Positions 6,906 through 14,831 of a stretch of DNA of 17,214 nt are shown here, piece after piece. The notes beneath the pieces were generated by a model, which saw only the letters and a list, made by a program, of their open reading frames with translations, was not told the DNA's origin and searched no databases. A program made the position numbers and the translations under genes. The stretch spans positions 1 to 17,214 of the forward strand of contig NATJ01000006.1 of assembly GCA_002085305.1 (NCBI GenBank). The letters are read 5' to 3'. The stretch is from Epsilonproteobacteria bacterium 4484_65 (GTDB taxonomy: Bacteria > Campylobacterota > Campylobacteria > Campylobacterales > Sulfurovaceae). Each line of letters opens with the position of its first letter. The stretch's first letter is position 1.

Positions 6906-8000
6906 TTAATTCTTTAGAGCTTCTTCAAATAGCCCTTGACTCACAGGGATCACTAAAAGTGTATCAAGTGTAAGAAAGTCATCATTCAACTGATTGGCTG
7001 TTTTTATATCTTCGATACTACTATGATACTGTTTGGCAATGCTTTCAAGTGTCTCTCCTAAGCTCACATAATGTGAGAGCAAATGAGGTTTGATAGACTT
7101 TTTCACCTCTGGAAGTTCATATCGTAAATAGAAAGCTACCATTTTTTCTTCCGGAATTGTTATCTTATACATAAATTTATTCTTAGGCACCATAGCATTT
7201 TTAAACTGTTTATTTAAAGCTATCAACCGGGATGACTTCATCTCTATTAGCTTAGCCAACTCTCTAAGCTTGGTACCACCAAGTACCTCTACTTGCAAAA
7301 TATCATCTGTAGATGAATATTGCCCTGATCCAAAGTCAAGTGTCATACTTTCACCTATCATAGCTACAAGTAAGATCTTTTTAATATATTCTCTTGTTTC
7401 CAGAGGCAGATATTTATCTCTGTCATCTATGAGTATGGAAAGTTCATCACTACCCGCTTTCTTAATGGCTTTTTCAAGACGACCTTCACCACAGTTATAT
7501 GCCATAGCCGCAAGATACCATTTCCCAAACTGACGGTGAAGTTTACTTAAGTAGTTTATCGCTGCATTTGTAGAGCTTATGGGATCACAACGTTCATCAA
7601 AAGTACTGTACACAGAAAGGTTGTAGTGTTTTGCTGTCGCAGGCATAAACTGCCATAAACCTACCGCTTTTTTAGGCGAGACAATAGCTGGAGAGAAACC
7701 TGACTCTACCATAGATAGATAGATAAAAAGATCGGATAGCCCATCATCCATCAGGTATCCTTTCATCATAGGCAGGAGATCTTTTCCTCTACTGAGTGAA
7801 CGTTTATAAAATGTTTTTATCTTTTTTTCATTTTGTAATACAAATCGTTCAAAATCAGCATCATAAATATAGGATTCATCTACATCAAACTCGGCAAATA
7901 CATAAGCATAACTAGGATATTTATCTGTGATAGAGAGTGAAAAAGAGTATGATGATATCAATATTATAAATAAGATAAACTTTATAAAACTCTTTTTCAT
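6906..8000 (-). CDS. mltD: Membrane-bound lytic murein transglycosylase D-like (SLT + LysM)
   Basis: Periplasmic enzyme that cleaves the MurNAc-GlcNAc bond of peptidoglycan (family knowledge). The start at 8000 is chosen because it begins a signal peptide (MKKSFIKFIL..., hydrophobic to about residue 21), has AGAGGA five bases upstream and lies 10 bp after tatD; a longer in-frame start at 8075 would overlap tatD by 65 bp and hide the signal. The 364-residue protein has an SLT domain at about 84-190 with catalytic E99 in the MVESGF motif, the GLWQFMP segment at 114-120 and AYNCGEG at 167-173. One LysM peptidoglycan-binding repeat lies at about 310-352 (E. coli MltD has two). No lipobox is seen, so it is probably soluble or anchored by an uncleaved signal. 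It precedes rlpA, a second glycan-cleaving enzyme. Confidence 0.92.
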   Translation of the reverse strand: MKKSFIKFILFIILISSYSFSLSITDKYPSYAYVFAEFDVDESYIYDADFERFVLQNEKKIKTFYKRSLSRGKDLLPMMKGYLMDDGLSDLFIYLSMVESGFSPAIVSPKKAVGLWQFMPATAKHYNLSVYSTFDERCDPISSTNAAINYLSKLHRQFGKWYLAAMAYNCGEGRLEKAIKKAGSDELSILIDDRDKYLPLETREYIKKILLVAMIGESMTLDFGSGQYSSTDDILQVEVLGGTKLRELAKLIEMKSSRLIALNKQFKNAMVPKNKFMYKITIPEEKMVAFYLRYELPEVKKSIKPHLLSHYVSLGETLESIAKQYHSSIEDIKTANQLNDDFLTLDTLLVIPVSQGLFEEALKN

Positions 8001-8010
8001 ATGATCCTCT

Positions 8011-8781
8011 TTAAATACCAAAAAGCTTAGTGCTGTTTTGTGTAGTGATCTGTTCCATTTCAAGTCTGGAGACAAAGCTTAGTTCAGACATTTTATCTGC
8101 CACAAAAGTTGTAAATGAAGGTTCATTACGCTCTCCACGGTGAGGATGTGGTGTAAGATAAGGTGCATCGGTTTCTATAAGAAGTCTATCTTGCGGTATT
8201 TTAGGATACACATTGATGAGTTTCCTGGCATTCTTAAAAGTCAAAACTCCACCGATCCCATAATAGAAATTACGATCTGCGAGCTTTAACAAGGATTCAT
8301 CTGCATTATAGCAATGCAAAACACCACCCTCTTCCCCTGCATATTTCTCCAGTAATTCCAAACAATCTGCACTCGACTCTCGTATATGTACAATAAGTGG
8401 TTTTTTCAACTTTTTTGCCCAAAGTATTTGATCTATAAAAACTTCTTTTTGTAGTTTCTTTTCAATATCTATATCGTCTTGATTTTCAGGTAACCTATAA
8501 TAGTCTAGTCCACACTCTCCTATAGCAACACATTTTGGATGTTTCACAAATTTTTCAAGGTAATTTCTATCATAATTTTGGGCATCATAAGGATGTACAC
8601 CTACAGCAAAATAGACAGCATCATACTGTTCAGCAATCTCAACTGCTCTTTCCAAACTCTTTGGATCAGCACCGGGGATGATGAACTTCTCCACACCCTG
8701 CTGTTTCGCATTTTCTAAAACTTTATCAAGATCATCATTATATCTTGCATCATCTAAGTGACAATGTGTATCTACTATCAT
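8011..8781 (-). CDS. tatD: TatD-family metal-dependent hydrolase/DNase
   Basis: Cytosolic TIM-barrel hydrolase; family members act as 3'-5' exonucleases or D-aminoacyl hydrolases on damaged substrates. The 256 residues carry the metal ligands in order: HxH at H6 and H8 (DTHCHLD), E89 in GECGLDYY, H132 in VHIRES, H156 in LHCYNA and D205 in the ETDAPY motif, followed by the typical HPHRGERNEP segment. Length is normal. The ATG has AGGG five bases upstream, and a perfect TATAAT lies 33 bp ahead, so this is the first gene of the eleven-gene minus-strand array. In C. jejuni tatD is likewise followed by an SLT transglycosylase gene. Precise substrate cannot be told from sequence. Confidence 0.95.
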   Translation of the reverse strand: MIVDTHCHLDDARYNDDLDKVLENAKQQGVEKFIIPGADPKSLERAVEIAEQYDAVYFAVGVHPYDAQNYDRNYLEKFVKHPKCVAIGECGLDYYRLPENQDDIDIEKKLQKEVFIDQILWAKKLKKPLIVHIRESSADCLELLEKYAGEEGGVLHCYNADESLLKLADRNFYYGIGGVLTFKNARKLINVYPKIPQDRLLIETDAPYLTPHPHRGERNEPSFTTFVADKMSELSFVSRLEMEQITTQNSTKLFGI

Positions 8782-8813
8782 CTCTACCCTATATTTTTTA
8801 ATTAGAAGATTCT

Positions 8814-8819
8814 ATTATA
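8814..8819 (-). promoter_or_regulatory. Sigma70-type -10 box before tatD
   Basis: On the minus strand this reads TATAAT, preceded by TTTTGC, about 33 bp before the tatD ATG. The same GCTATAAT context occurs before aspS. No good -35 is present, as is common for epsilonproteobacterial vegetative promoters. It would drive tatD and, at least in part, the downstream array. Confidence 0.55.
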
Positions 8820-8874
8820 GCAAAATCTGTCATTTATCTCATTATTATGAACCTTTCTCTAATCTTAAATAAGA

Positions 8875-8900
8875 TATAGTTTATTAAATTATAAACTATA
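8875..8900. promoter_or_regulatory. Perfect 10-bp inverted repeat at the Hpt gene leader
   Basis: TATAGTTTAT and ATAAACTATA are perfectly complementary around the 6-base spacer TAAATT. The left arm contains TATAGT, a near-consensus -10 for the plus strand, and the right arm ends in the first base of the AGGG ribosome-binding site. It could be an operator overlapping the promoter, or, if transcription starts further upstream, a hairpin that masks the ribosome-binding site. Confidence 0.45.
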
Positions 8901-8910
8901 GGGTATGTCT

Positions 8911-9543
8911 ATGATCGGTTATATCATCATTTCTGTCTTTGTATTGATACTTATTTTATTTGTATATATAGAATATAAAAATGAAAAAAATTATCAGGAA
9001 GAGAGACGTCAAAAACGTCAAACTAATAGAAAAGAGGAAAAAAGCTCCACAAAAAAAACCCCTATAGTTAAACCCACTGAAGTACCTAAGCAGATACTCA
9101 GAGAAAAAAAACCTCCATATGTAGCACCTAAGAAAGAAACGGTAGAGTCACCAACTATGGAAAAAGAGACCATAGAGGTCACTGAAAAGCCAAAAATCGT
9201 TGCACTTTCTTTAAGAAATTATCCAAAGTTTGATCATTCACGTCTACTAGAGATGGGGCTTTCAGATGAAGAAGCGAAAGAGTTTGTAGCAGAACTTATC
9301 CCACAAATTGGGGCTCAAATACCACTTATCAAAGAAGCAATAGCACTCTCTGATTTTCAAAATATGGAACGACTGACACACACTATTAAGGGTTCATCAA
9401 CAACTGTCGGAACAGGTGGTGTTTCAGACCTTTTAGTTGAATTCAATACCTATCTTAAAACAGGTACTGAACCAGTTCTGGCAGAAGCATATTTGGAACA
9501 GTTAAACCATTATTATGAAGAGTTAAAAGAGCAATACGCCTAA
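8911..9543 (+). CDS. Membrane-anchored orphan Hpt (histidine phosphotransfer) protein
   Basis: A 210-residue protein with one N-terminal membrane helix (about residues 2-20), a long charged Lys/Glu/Pro-rich linker (about 22-98) and a C-terminal Hpt four-helix domain (about 105-208). The phospho-accepting histidine is H157 in the HTIKGSS motif, followed by the usual small-residue turn. It has no kinase or receiver domain, so it would relay phosphate between separate partners at the membrane. I choose the ATG at 8911 because AGGG lies seven bases before it, while an in-frame ATG at 8905 is one base from that site. It is divergent from tatD and its last 4 bp overlap the end of recN on the other strand. 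In C. jejuni, as I recall, this spot holds the response regulator CbrR. Partners are unknown. Confidence 0.85.
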   Translation: MIGYIIISVFVLILILFVYIEYKNEKNYQEERRQKRQTNRKEEKSSTKKTPIVKPTEVPKQILREKKPPYVAPKKETVESPTMEKETIEVTEKPKIVALSLRNYPKFDHSRLLEMGLSDEEAKEFVAELIPQIGAQIPLIKEAIALSDFQNMERLTHTIKGSSTTVGTGGVSDLLVEFNTYLKTGTEPVLAEAYLEQLNHYYEELKEQYA

Positions 9544-11069
9544 GATCTTAGCCTCTTCGCAAATTCAAGTGCTTGAGAAGTCGGATTTTCTCCACCGATA
9601 ATACGGGCTATCTCCTGTACCCTACCCTCATCATTCAGTATTTCTACCTTACTTAATATACCCTCTTTGGTCACTACAATATGCTGGTCTGCCTGGGCAG
9701 AGAGATGGGGTTGGTGTGAGATAGCAAATATCTGATACACACTTGAGAGTTTAGCTATCATCGTTGCAATGGCTATAGATTCATCACCACTTACATTGGC
9801 ATCTATCTCATCAAGTATAAGTACACCTTTACTTTGACTTTTATTGTTTATGCTTGCAGCCATCAATGCCAAACGAACACGGTTAAATTCACCACCGCTG
9901 AGTGTGGCCATTTTTGAACTACCCAGTGTTACTTCTACTCTGTCTATACCTCTTTCATCTAATGAGATCGATTCAAAAACAAATGAGAGTGCCGGTAACT
10001 TGAGTGTTTCAAGATATTCTCTCAAGAGACTTTCCAATACTAAAGCTTCCTGCTGACGTGACTGGGAAAGCCTGCTTCCGATAATAGTAAGTTCGGTAAA
10101 TTCCAATGCTAAAAAGGACTCTAACATACTTTTGTCTTGCTCTATATTCTGATAGCCTGAAAGCTCTTCTTTTTTAGCTTCTTTATATGCCAAAGCCTCT
10201 TCTATGGATCCATAACGATTTTTAAGTGTAGTCAAGTCACTGAGTCGATCTAATACTTCTTCTACATTCACTTCTGCGAGCTCATCAGCCAGTGTCTCAG
10301 TATCTTCAAAGTCTGCTCTTAGCTGATTCATCATCTCAGAGAAAGCCGAAGTATCTTTATCTAAGAGGCGATACACTTCTTCCACAGAACTTTCACAGGC
10401 AAATATTTCGGAGGCAGAGGACATTGCCTCTTTTATTTTATCTATACGTGAAAGCTGCTGCTTGACTTTCAGTAGTTCTTCCTCCTCGTTAGGCTCGGGA
10501 TTGATACGTTCTATTTTTTCTATTTCATAAGTAGCAAACTCTATGAGTTCTGCCAGTTTAACTTCATCTTCTTTTATCTTTTTAAGTTCTGCTGCTTTAG
10601 TTTTATAATTTGCATAACGTTTTTTATACTCTTTAAGAGATTTTTTATAGTTTTTGTCTTTAGCCACCAAACTATTGTCTATCATTTCCAGGAGTGATTC
10701 TGAGTCAAAACCTCCTTTGTCACGCACAGAAAGATATTTTACATAAGGAGAAAAGAGTTCAGCCAGTGCTTTTTTAGAGATATTTTGCCCCTCTATAAAG
10801 TAACGGAGTTTCTCTTTTTTAAGTGTTTTAATGGTTAGATCATCTTCAATCTCATAGGCATCGCTCTGCAGGCCAACTGGTTTAATCAAATTCACTTCGC
10901 ATAAAGATGCTGACCCTTGCGTAGTGTATCCGAAACTGGAGAGTATGGCAGACATAAGTACCGACTTTCCTGCACCACTTGGTCCGGTAAGCACTACCAG
11001 TCCTTTATTAAACTCCAACTCTACTTCGTCAAAAGTAACAAGTTCACGTAAGTATAAACGCTCTATCAA
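9540..11069 (-). CDS. recN: DNA repair ATPase RecN
   Basis: SMC-like ATPase recruited to double-strand breaks in recombinational repair. The 509-residue protein has Walker A GPSGAGKS at 29-36, a coiled-coil middle rich in Glu/Lys (about 150-350), the ABC signature LSGGE at 390-394, Walker B VLILDE at 416-421 and a following ISHQPH switch histidine near 450-455. It is somewhat shorter than the ~550 residues of E. coli RecN, mainly in the coiled coil. The start is TTG, overlapping the nadK stop as TTGA, with GGTGA six bases upstream; no other Met precedes Walker A. No LexA-type control can be judged from sequence. It ends in a 4-bp overlap with the convergent Hpt gene. Confidence 0.95.
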   Translation of the reverse strand: MIERLYLRELVTFDEVELEFNKGLVVLTGPSGAGKSVLMSAILSSFGYTTQGSASLCEVNLIKPVGLQSDAYEIEDDLTIKTLKKEKLRYFIEGQNISKKALAELFSPYVKYLSVRDKGGFDSESLLEMIDNSLVAKDKNYKKSLKEYKKRYANYKTKAAELKKIKEDEVKLAELIEFATYEIEKIERINPEPNEEEELLKVKQQLSRIDKIKEAMSSASEIFACESSVEEVYRLLDKDTSAFSEMMNQLRADFEDTETLADELAEVNVEEVLDRLSDLTTLKNRYGSIEEALAYKEAKKEELSGYQNIEQDKSMLESFLALEFTELTIIGSRLSQSRQQEALVLESLLREYLETLKLPALSFVFESISLDERGIDRVEVTLGSSKMATLSGGEFNRVRLALMAASINNKSQSKGVLILDEIDANVSGDESIAIATMIAKLSSVYQIFAISHQPHLSAQADQHIVVTKEGILSKVEILNDEGRVQEIARIIGGENPTSQALEFAKRLRS

Positions 11070-11932
11070 CTCTTATCACCCCAAGAGAGTTTTTCTCTCA
11101 GTACAGAGAAGTAATTACGCTCTTTTCTGTGTAAAAGTTTTGCACCTGTTTTTGCACCCTGTATTCTCAAGACATCCCCCTCATGCATTTCATAATGATC
11201 CTGCCCGTCTATTACAGCAATGACTGTTTCACTTGGTGAACTTAGTTCTATGGTAAAATCTATCGGAACAATCAATGGACGCTGAGTAAGAGAATGTGCT
11301 GATATAGGAGACATAATAAATGCTTTGGTCAAAGGATACATAACCGGTCCACCCACTGCTAAGTTGTAGGCCGTTGAACCTGTAGGTGTAGATATGATGA
11401 GACCATCCCCTCTGTATGTATTGAACCATTCTCCATCTATGGCAGCATTTATCTTTGTCATTTTAGAAATTGCCGGTCGAGTAAGTACCACATCATTCAG
11501 TGCAAAGAATGGTTGCTTACTTCCCTCTTTTGTTGTAATACAACCCTCCATCATCATACGATTATCGATTCTATATTCACCTTCCAGCAACTGATCTAAA
11601 AAATTGCGAACATCATCTATAGTAATATCTGCCAGAAACCCCAGAGTCCCTGCATTGATACCTACAACGGGTTTATGGTAATCATAAGAACGACGCACCA
11701 GTGAAAGCAGTGTTCCATCTCCGCCAAGAGAAACAAGGAAATCTGCTTCTTCACACATCTTCTCAAAAGGCAAGCCCTCCAGCCCTATCATTTCTGCTGA
11801 ATTCTGACCAATTAAAACAGCGATCCCTTTGGCTTCAAACTCTGCTTTTATCTTCTCATACAAAGGTTTTATCTCTGGTGCATTTGGCTTGAGTATAAAT
11901 CCAGCTGTTTTGATCTGTGCTAATTTTTCCAA
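11066..11932 (-). CDS. nadK: NAD kinase
   Basis: Phosphorylates NAD to NADP, the only route to NADP in bacteria. The 288-residue cytosolic enzyme has the GGDGT motif at 70-74 (with catalytic D72), GINAGTLGFL at 91-100, the ND pair N146-D147, and the glycine-rich DGLIISTPTGST segment starting at D176, which continues to GGPVMYP. Length is typical. The start is a TTG with GGAG nine bases upstream; an ATG slightly upstream is out of frame. A minus-strand TTGACA (11999-12004) with an imperfect -10 gives a plausible promoter. It overlaps recN by 4 bp; nadK-recN adjacency is common in bacteria. Confidence 0.96.
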   Translation of the reverse strand: MEKLAQIKTAGFILKPNAPEIKPLYEKIKAEFEAKGIAVLIGQNSAEMIGLEGLPFEKMCEEADFLVSLGGDGTLLSLVRRSYDYHKPVVGINAGTLGFLADITIDDVRNFLDQLLEGEYRIDNRMMMEGCITTKEGSKQPFFALNDVVLTRPAISKMTKINAAIDGEWFNTYRGDGLIISTPTGSTAYNLAVGGPVMYPLTKAFIMSPISAHSLTQRPLIVPIDFTIELSSPSETVIAVIDGQDHYEMHEGDVLRIQGAKTGAKLLHRKERNYFSVLREKLSWGDKS

Positions 11933-11974
11933 AGTATGGTACTCCGTTCATTTAATTAGTGTTAGATTAACATA

Positions 11975-12004
11975 AATGTACTTTATATTTTGTTTTCATG
12001 TCAA
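11975..12004 (-). promoter_or_regulatory. Candidate promoter for nadK-recN
   Basis: On the minus strand a consensus TTGACA (11999-12004) is followed after 18 bases by TACATT (11975-11980), four of six matches to TATAAT. Predicted transcription start is near 11967, about 35 bases before the TTG start of nadK. The -10 is imperfect, so this is tentative. Confidence 0.4.
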
Positions 12005-12007
12005 ATT

Positions 12008-12044
12008 GCGCCCTGACCAAAGGGAGGAAGTGTCCTTGGGGTGC
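12008..12044. repeat. GC-rich hairpin element in nadK/aspS divergent region
   Basis: GCGCCCT (12008-12014) can pair with GGGGTGC (12038-12044) allowing two G-U pairs, and inside it AAGG (12020-12023) pairs with CCTT (12034-12037). The patch is strikingly GC-rich between very AT-rich flanks. An alternative small hairpin is CCCT/AGGG around six bases. It may be a dispersed repeat, a structured leader of nadK on the minus strand, or neither; a 16-codon minus-strand ORF (12046 to 11996) also spans it. Confidence 0.4.
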
Positions 12045-12127
12045 ATATTTTTCATAATTTGTACCTATTCTATTCTACAAAAATCATTCATTTCATACTG
12101 AAAACTTAACCCTAAACAACTTTTAGC

Positions 12128-12133
12128 TATAAT
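12128..12133 (+). promoter_or_regulatory. Sigma70-type -10 box before aspS
   Basis: A perfect TATAAT preceded by TTTTAGC. A weak -35 (TTAACC at 12106-12111) lies 16 bases upstream. The start of transcription would be near 12140, giving a leader of about 23 bases with AGGA (12153-12156) as ribosome-binding site. Confidence 0.65.
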
Positions 12134-12162
12134 CGCGCCATTATAAATACATAGGATAGTTG

Positions 12163-13917
12163 ATGAGAACACATTATTGTGCAGAGATAAATGAAGAACA
12201 TATCGGTGAAGAAGTCACTGTAGCAGGTTGGGTTGCCAGCCGTCGAGACCATGGTGGGGTTATCTTTATAGACCTTCGTGATAAAGATCAAGTCGTACAA
12301 CTCGTATGTGACCCGGCAGACAATGCAGATGCACACAAACAAGCTGAAGACATCAGAGACCAGTTCGTTGTTATAGCAACAGGAAAGATACGTGCCAGAG
12401 GCGAAGGACTTGAAAACCCTAACCTTAAAACTGGTAAAGTTGAAATGGTTGTGGACAAACTTGTCATAGAGAACCGTTCAAAGCCTATGCCTTTTGAACT
12501 TAATGATGAAAAAGTAAATGAAGAGATCAAACTTAAATATCGTTACCTTGAACTACGTACACAAAAATCTTACGATATTTTCAAGCTTCGTTCAAAAGCA
12601 ACCATTGCAACAAGAAATGCGCTTGATGAACTTGGCTTCTTAGAAGTTGAGACACCTATCATTACCAAGTCTACACCGGAAGGGGCGAGAGATTACCTTG
12701 TACCTTCACGTGTACACGGAGGTGAGTTCTATGCACTTCCACAGTCTCCGCAACTTTTCAAACAACTTCTTATGGTTGGTGGTTTTGATAAATATTTCCA
12801 GATCGCTAAATGTTTTAGAGATGAAGACTTAAGAGCAGACAGACAACCCGAATTTACCCAGATAGATGTCGAGATGTCTTTCTGTGATCAGGAAGATGTC
12901 ATCACAGTAGCAGAGAAACTCATATCAGATGTATTTATTAAATGTGGTTTTGATGTGCCTACCAAATTTAAGCGTATGACTCATGCCAATGCTATGGAAA
13001 AGTATGGTTCAGATAAACCTGATATGCGTTATGACCTGGCAATGGTAGATGTGATCGATATCTTTGAAAGATGTGATAACGAGATCTTCTCAAGCATTGC
13101 TAAAACACCTAAGAAAAACCGTATCAAAGCACTCAAAGTACCAAAAGGTGACGAGATCTTCTCAAAACGCCAGATGAAAGGTTTTGAAGAGTATGTACGT
13201 AAATTTGGAGCATCCGGCCTTGGGTACTTCCAGATGAAAGAAGATGGTCTTAAAGGACCTTTGACTAAATTCTTTACAGAAGATGACATCCAGGCTATCA
13301 TCGACAGATGCGAACTTGAAGTGGGTGATGCGGTATTCTTTGGTGCAGGTGAGAAAAAACTTGTCTTGGATTACATGGGTCGTTTCCGTATCTACCTTGC
13401 TGAGATCATGGAGATCATTCCTAAAGATACTTTTGAATTCTTATGGGTAATGGACTTCCCTATGTTTGAAGTAGAAGAAGGTAAAGTAAAAGCACTTCAC
13501 CATCCATTTACACAGCCTAAAACACTGGACTATGAAGATATCGAAGATATCGAGTCTATCGCGTATGACATTGTACTTAACGGTACAGAGCTTGGCGGTG
13601 GGTCTATCCGTATCCATAAAGAAGCTATGCAGGCAGAGATATTTAAACTGCTTGGCATTGATGAAGAAGAAGCGCAAGATAAGTTTGGTTTTTTACTTGA
13701 AGCACTGAAGTTTGGTGCACCACCACACGGTGGTTTTGCATTGGGTCTTGACAGACTTATCATGATCATGACAGGGGCAAGCAGTATCCGTGAAGTGATC
13801 GCCTTCCCTAAAACACAAAAAGCACAGTGTCTTCTTACGCAGGCACCAAGTGAAGTAGATGCGGAGCAGTTGAAAGATTTGAGCTTACGTATCAGACAAC
13901 AAACACCAACGGCATAA
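12163..13917 (+). CDS. aspS: Aspartyl-tRNA synthetase, probably non-discriminating (Asp/Asn)
   Basis: Class II synthetase of the bacterial type, 584 residues. The N-terminal OB-fold anticodon-binding domain (about 1-105) holds the [14 protein letters not shown] segment; the catalytic core has motif 2 [16 protein letters not shown] at about 218-233 and motif 3 GFALGLDRL at 524-532 with R531; the bacteria-specific GAD insertion lies between. H30 and the nearby G80/G82 resemble residues linked with the non-discriminating enzyme of Pseudomonas, where E. coli has Leu and Lys (from memory). That would mean it also charges tRNA-Asn with Asp, for GatCAB to amidate, as expected in Campylobacterota. 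I start at the ATG (12163), six bases after AGGA, not the TTG codon just before it. It is divergent from nadK. Confidence 0.97.
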   Translation: MRTHYCAEINEEHIGEEVTVAGWVASRRDHGGVIFIDLRDKDQVVQLVCDPADNADAHKQAEDIRDQFVVIATGKIRARGEGLENPNLKTGKVEMVVDKLVIENRSKPMPFELNDEKVNEEIKLKYRYLELRTQKSYDIFKLRSKATIATRNALDELGFLEVETPIITKSTPEGARDYLVPSRVHGGEFYALPQSPQLFKQLLMVGGFDKYFQIAKCFRDEDLRADRQPEFTQIDVEMSFCDQEDVITVAEKLISDVFIKCGFDVPTKFKRMTHANAMEKYGSDKPDMRYDLAMVDVIDIFERCDNEIFSSIAKTPKKNRIKALKVPKGDEIFSKRQMKGFEEYVRKFGASGLGYFQMKEDGLKGPLTKFFTEDDIQAIIDRCELEVGDAVFFGAGEKKLVLDYMGRFRIYLAEIMEIIPKDTFEFLWVMDFPMFEVEEGKVKALHHPFTQPKTLDYEDIEDIESIAYDIVLNGTELGGGSIRIHKEAMQAEIFKLLGIDEEEAQDKFGFLLEALKFGAPPHGGFALGLDRLIMIMTGASSIREVIAFPKTQKAQCLLTQAPSEVDAEQLKDLSLRIRQQTPTA

Positions 13918-13931
13918 TTGTAGGATGTTTT

Positions 13932-13960
13932 CTCGTTCCCACGGTCTCCGTGGGAACGAG
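13932..13960. repeat. Perfect 13-bp stem palindrome after aspS (TTCCCAC...GTGGGAA family, copy 1)
   Basis: CTCGTTCCCACGG and CCGTGGGAACGAG are perfectly complementary around the loop TCT, and TTT follows. This could terminate aspS transcription, but related sequences occur at 14601-14623 and 16120-16141, so it looks like a REP-type dispersed palindrome. It lies 14 bp after the aspS stop and 36 bp before the adk start. Confidence 0.85.
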
Positions 13961-13995
13961 TTTCATTTGAAGAAACATTTAAAAGGAAAATACAC

Positions 13996-14586
13996 ATGAA
14001 AAAACTATTCTTAATCATCGGAGCACCAGGTTCAGGGAAAACGACGGACGCAAGCATCATCGCTGAAAAAAATGACAATATCGTACACTACTCTACTGGC
14101 GATATGCTAAGAGAAGAAGTAGCAAGCGGATCTGAGCTGGGACAAACGATAGAGAGTTACATCTCCAAAGGTGCACTTGTACCTTTGGAGATCATCGTAA
14201 ACACAATAGTATCTGCTATCAACAATGCTCCTGTTGCCAATGTACTTATCGATGGTTACCCAAGAAGTGTAGAACAAATGACAGCATTTGATGCACTTGT
14301 TGCCAAAGAAGATAACATTAATCTTGCATCAGTTATCGAAGTAAGAGTAAGTGAAGCAGTTGCAAGAGAAAGAATCCTTGGACGTGCAGCAGAAGCTGCT
14401 CCTGGCGAAGGTCGTTCAGATGATAACGAAGATGTATTTAATGACAGAATGAAGATCTATACAGATCCATTGGCAGAGATCCAAAAATTCTATACGGATA
14501 AAGATCTTTTAACCGTTATTGACGGTGCGAGAACTCTTGAAGAAGTCGTTGCAGATATGGAAGCGTTTGTAAAAAGTAAAATCTAA
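13996..14586 (+). CDS. adk: Adenylate kinase (short-LID form)
   Basis: Interconverts ATP + AMP and 2 ADP in the cytosol. The 196-residue protein has the P-loop GAPGSGKT at 9-16, the AMP-site segment STGDMLRE at 33-40 with R39, DGYPR at 86-90 with R90, and the ERILGR helix ending at R130. The LID between about 131 and 145 is short and lacks the four-Cys zinc site, so this is the short form, like that of other Campylobacterota. The ATG is eight bases after AGGA. It follows aspS by 78 bp that contain a strong palindrome, so it may be read partly from aspS or from its own promoter; the aspS-adk pairing matches C. jejuni as I recall. Confidence 0.95.
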   Translation: MKKLFLIIGAPGSGKTTDASIIAEKNDNIVHYSTGDMLREEVASGSELGQTIESYISKGALVPLEIIVNTIVSAINNAPVANVLIDGYPRSVEQMTAFDALVAKEDNINLASVIEVRVSEAVARERILGRAAEAAPGEGRSDDNEDVFNDRMKIYTDPLAEIQKFYTDKDLLTVIDGARTLEEVVADMEAFVKSKI

Positions 14587-14600
14587 TTCAATATCTCTTC

Positions 14601-14623
14601 ATTCTCACGGTTTCCGTGGGAAT
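14601..14623. repeat. TTCCCAC...GTGGGAA-family palindrome, copy 2 (after adk)
   Basis: ATTCTCACGG pairs with CCGTGGGAAT around a TTT loop, with one G-U pair where copy 1 has a G-C. The core CACGG-TYT-CCGTG is shared with the copy after aspS. It lies 14 bp after the adk stop, the same distance as copy 1 from the aspS stop. The rest of this 245-bp intergenic stretch is AT-rich with no ORF. Confidence 0.75.
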
Positions 14624-14784
14624 ACAACATCCATTAAATTTCAATCTCCCTCTTTAGCTAAATACTATTTCTAAAAAAAACTATCTATATGCCAATAATA
14701 TACACTTTCAAATATTATAAACACAATTTTATTTTATACAATTAATTTTAAGTATTTTATTATAGAATATAAATACAACTTATT

Positions 14785-14790
14785 TATAAT
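14785..14790 (+). promoter_or_regulatory. Possible -10 box for the FadL-like gene
   Basis: A perfect TATAAT 41 bp before the ATG of the outer-membrane protein gene, within a very A/T-rich run. No convincing -35 is present. Given the base composition, chance matches are likely, so confidence is low; a start of transcription near 14797 would be predicted. Confidence 0.35.
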
Positions 14791-14831
14791 TATATCTTAA
14801 GTGAGTAAAACTATATTAATAAAGGAATAAA

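Noticed and set aside
13530..14078. A 182-codon minus-strand ORF across the end of aspS and start of adk.
   Set aside because: It is antisense to two conserved genes and has no recognisable motif; part of it is simply translated palindrome.
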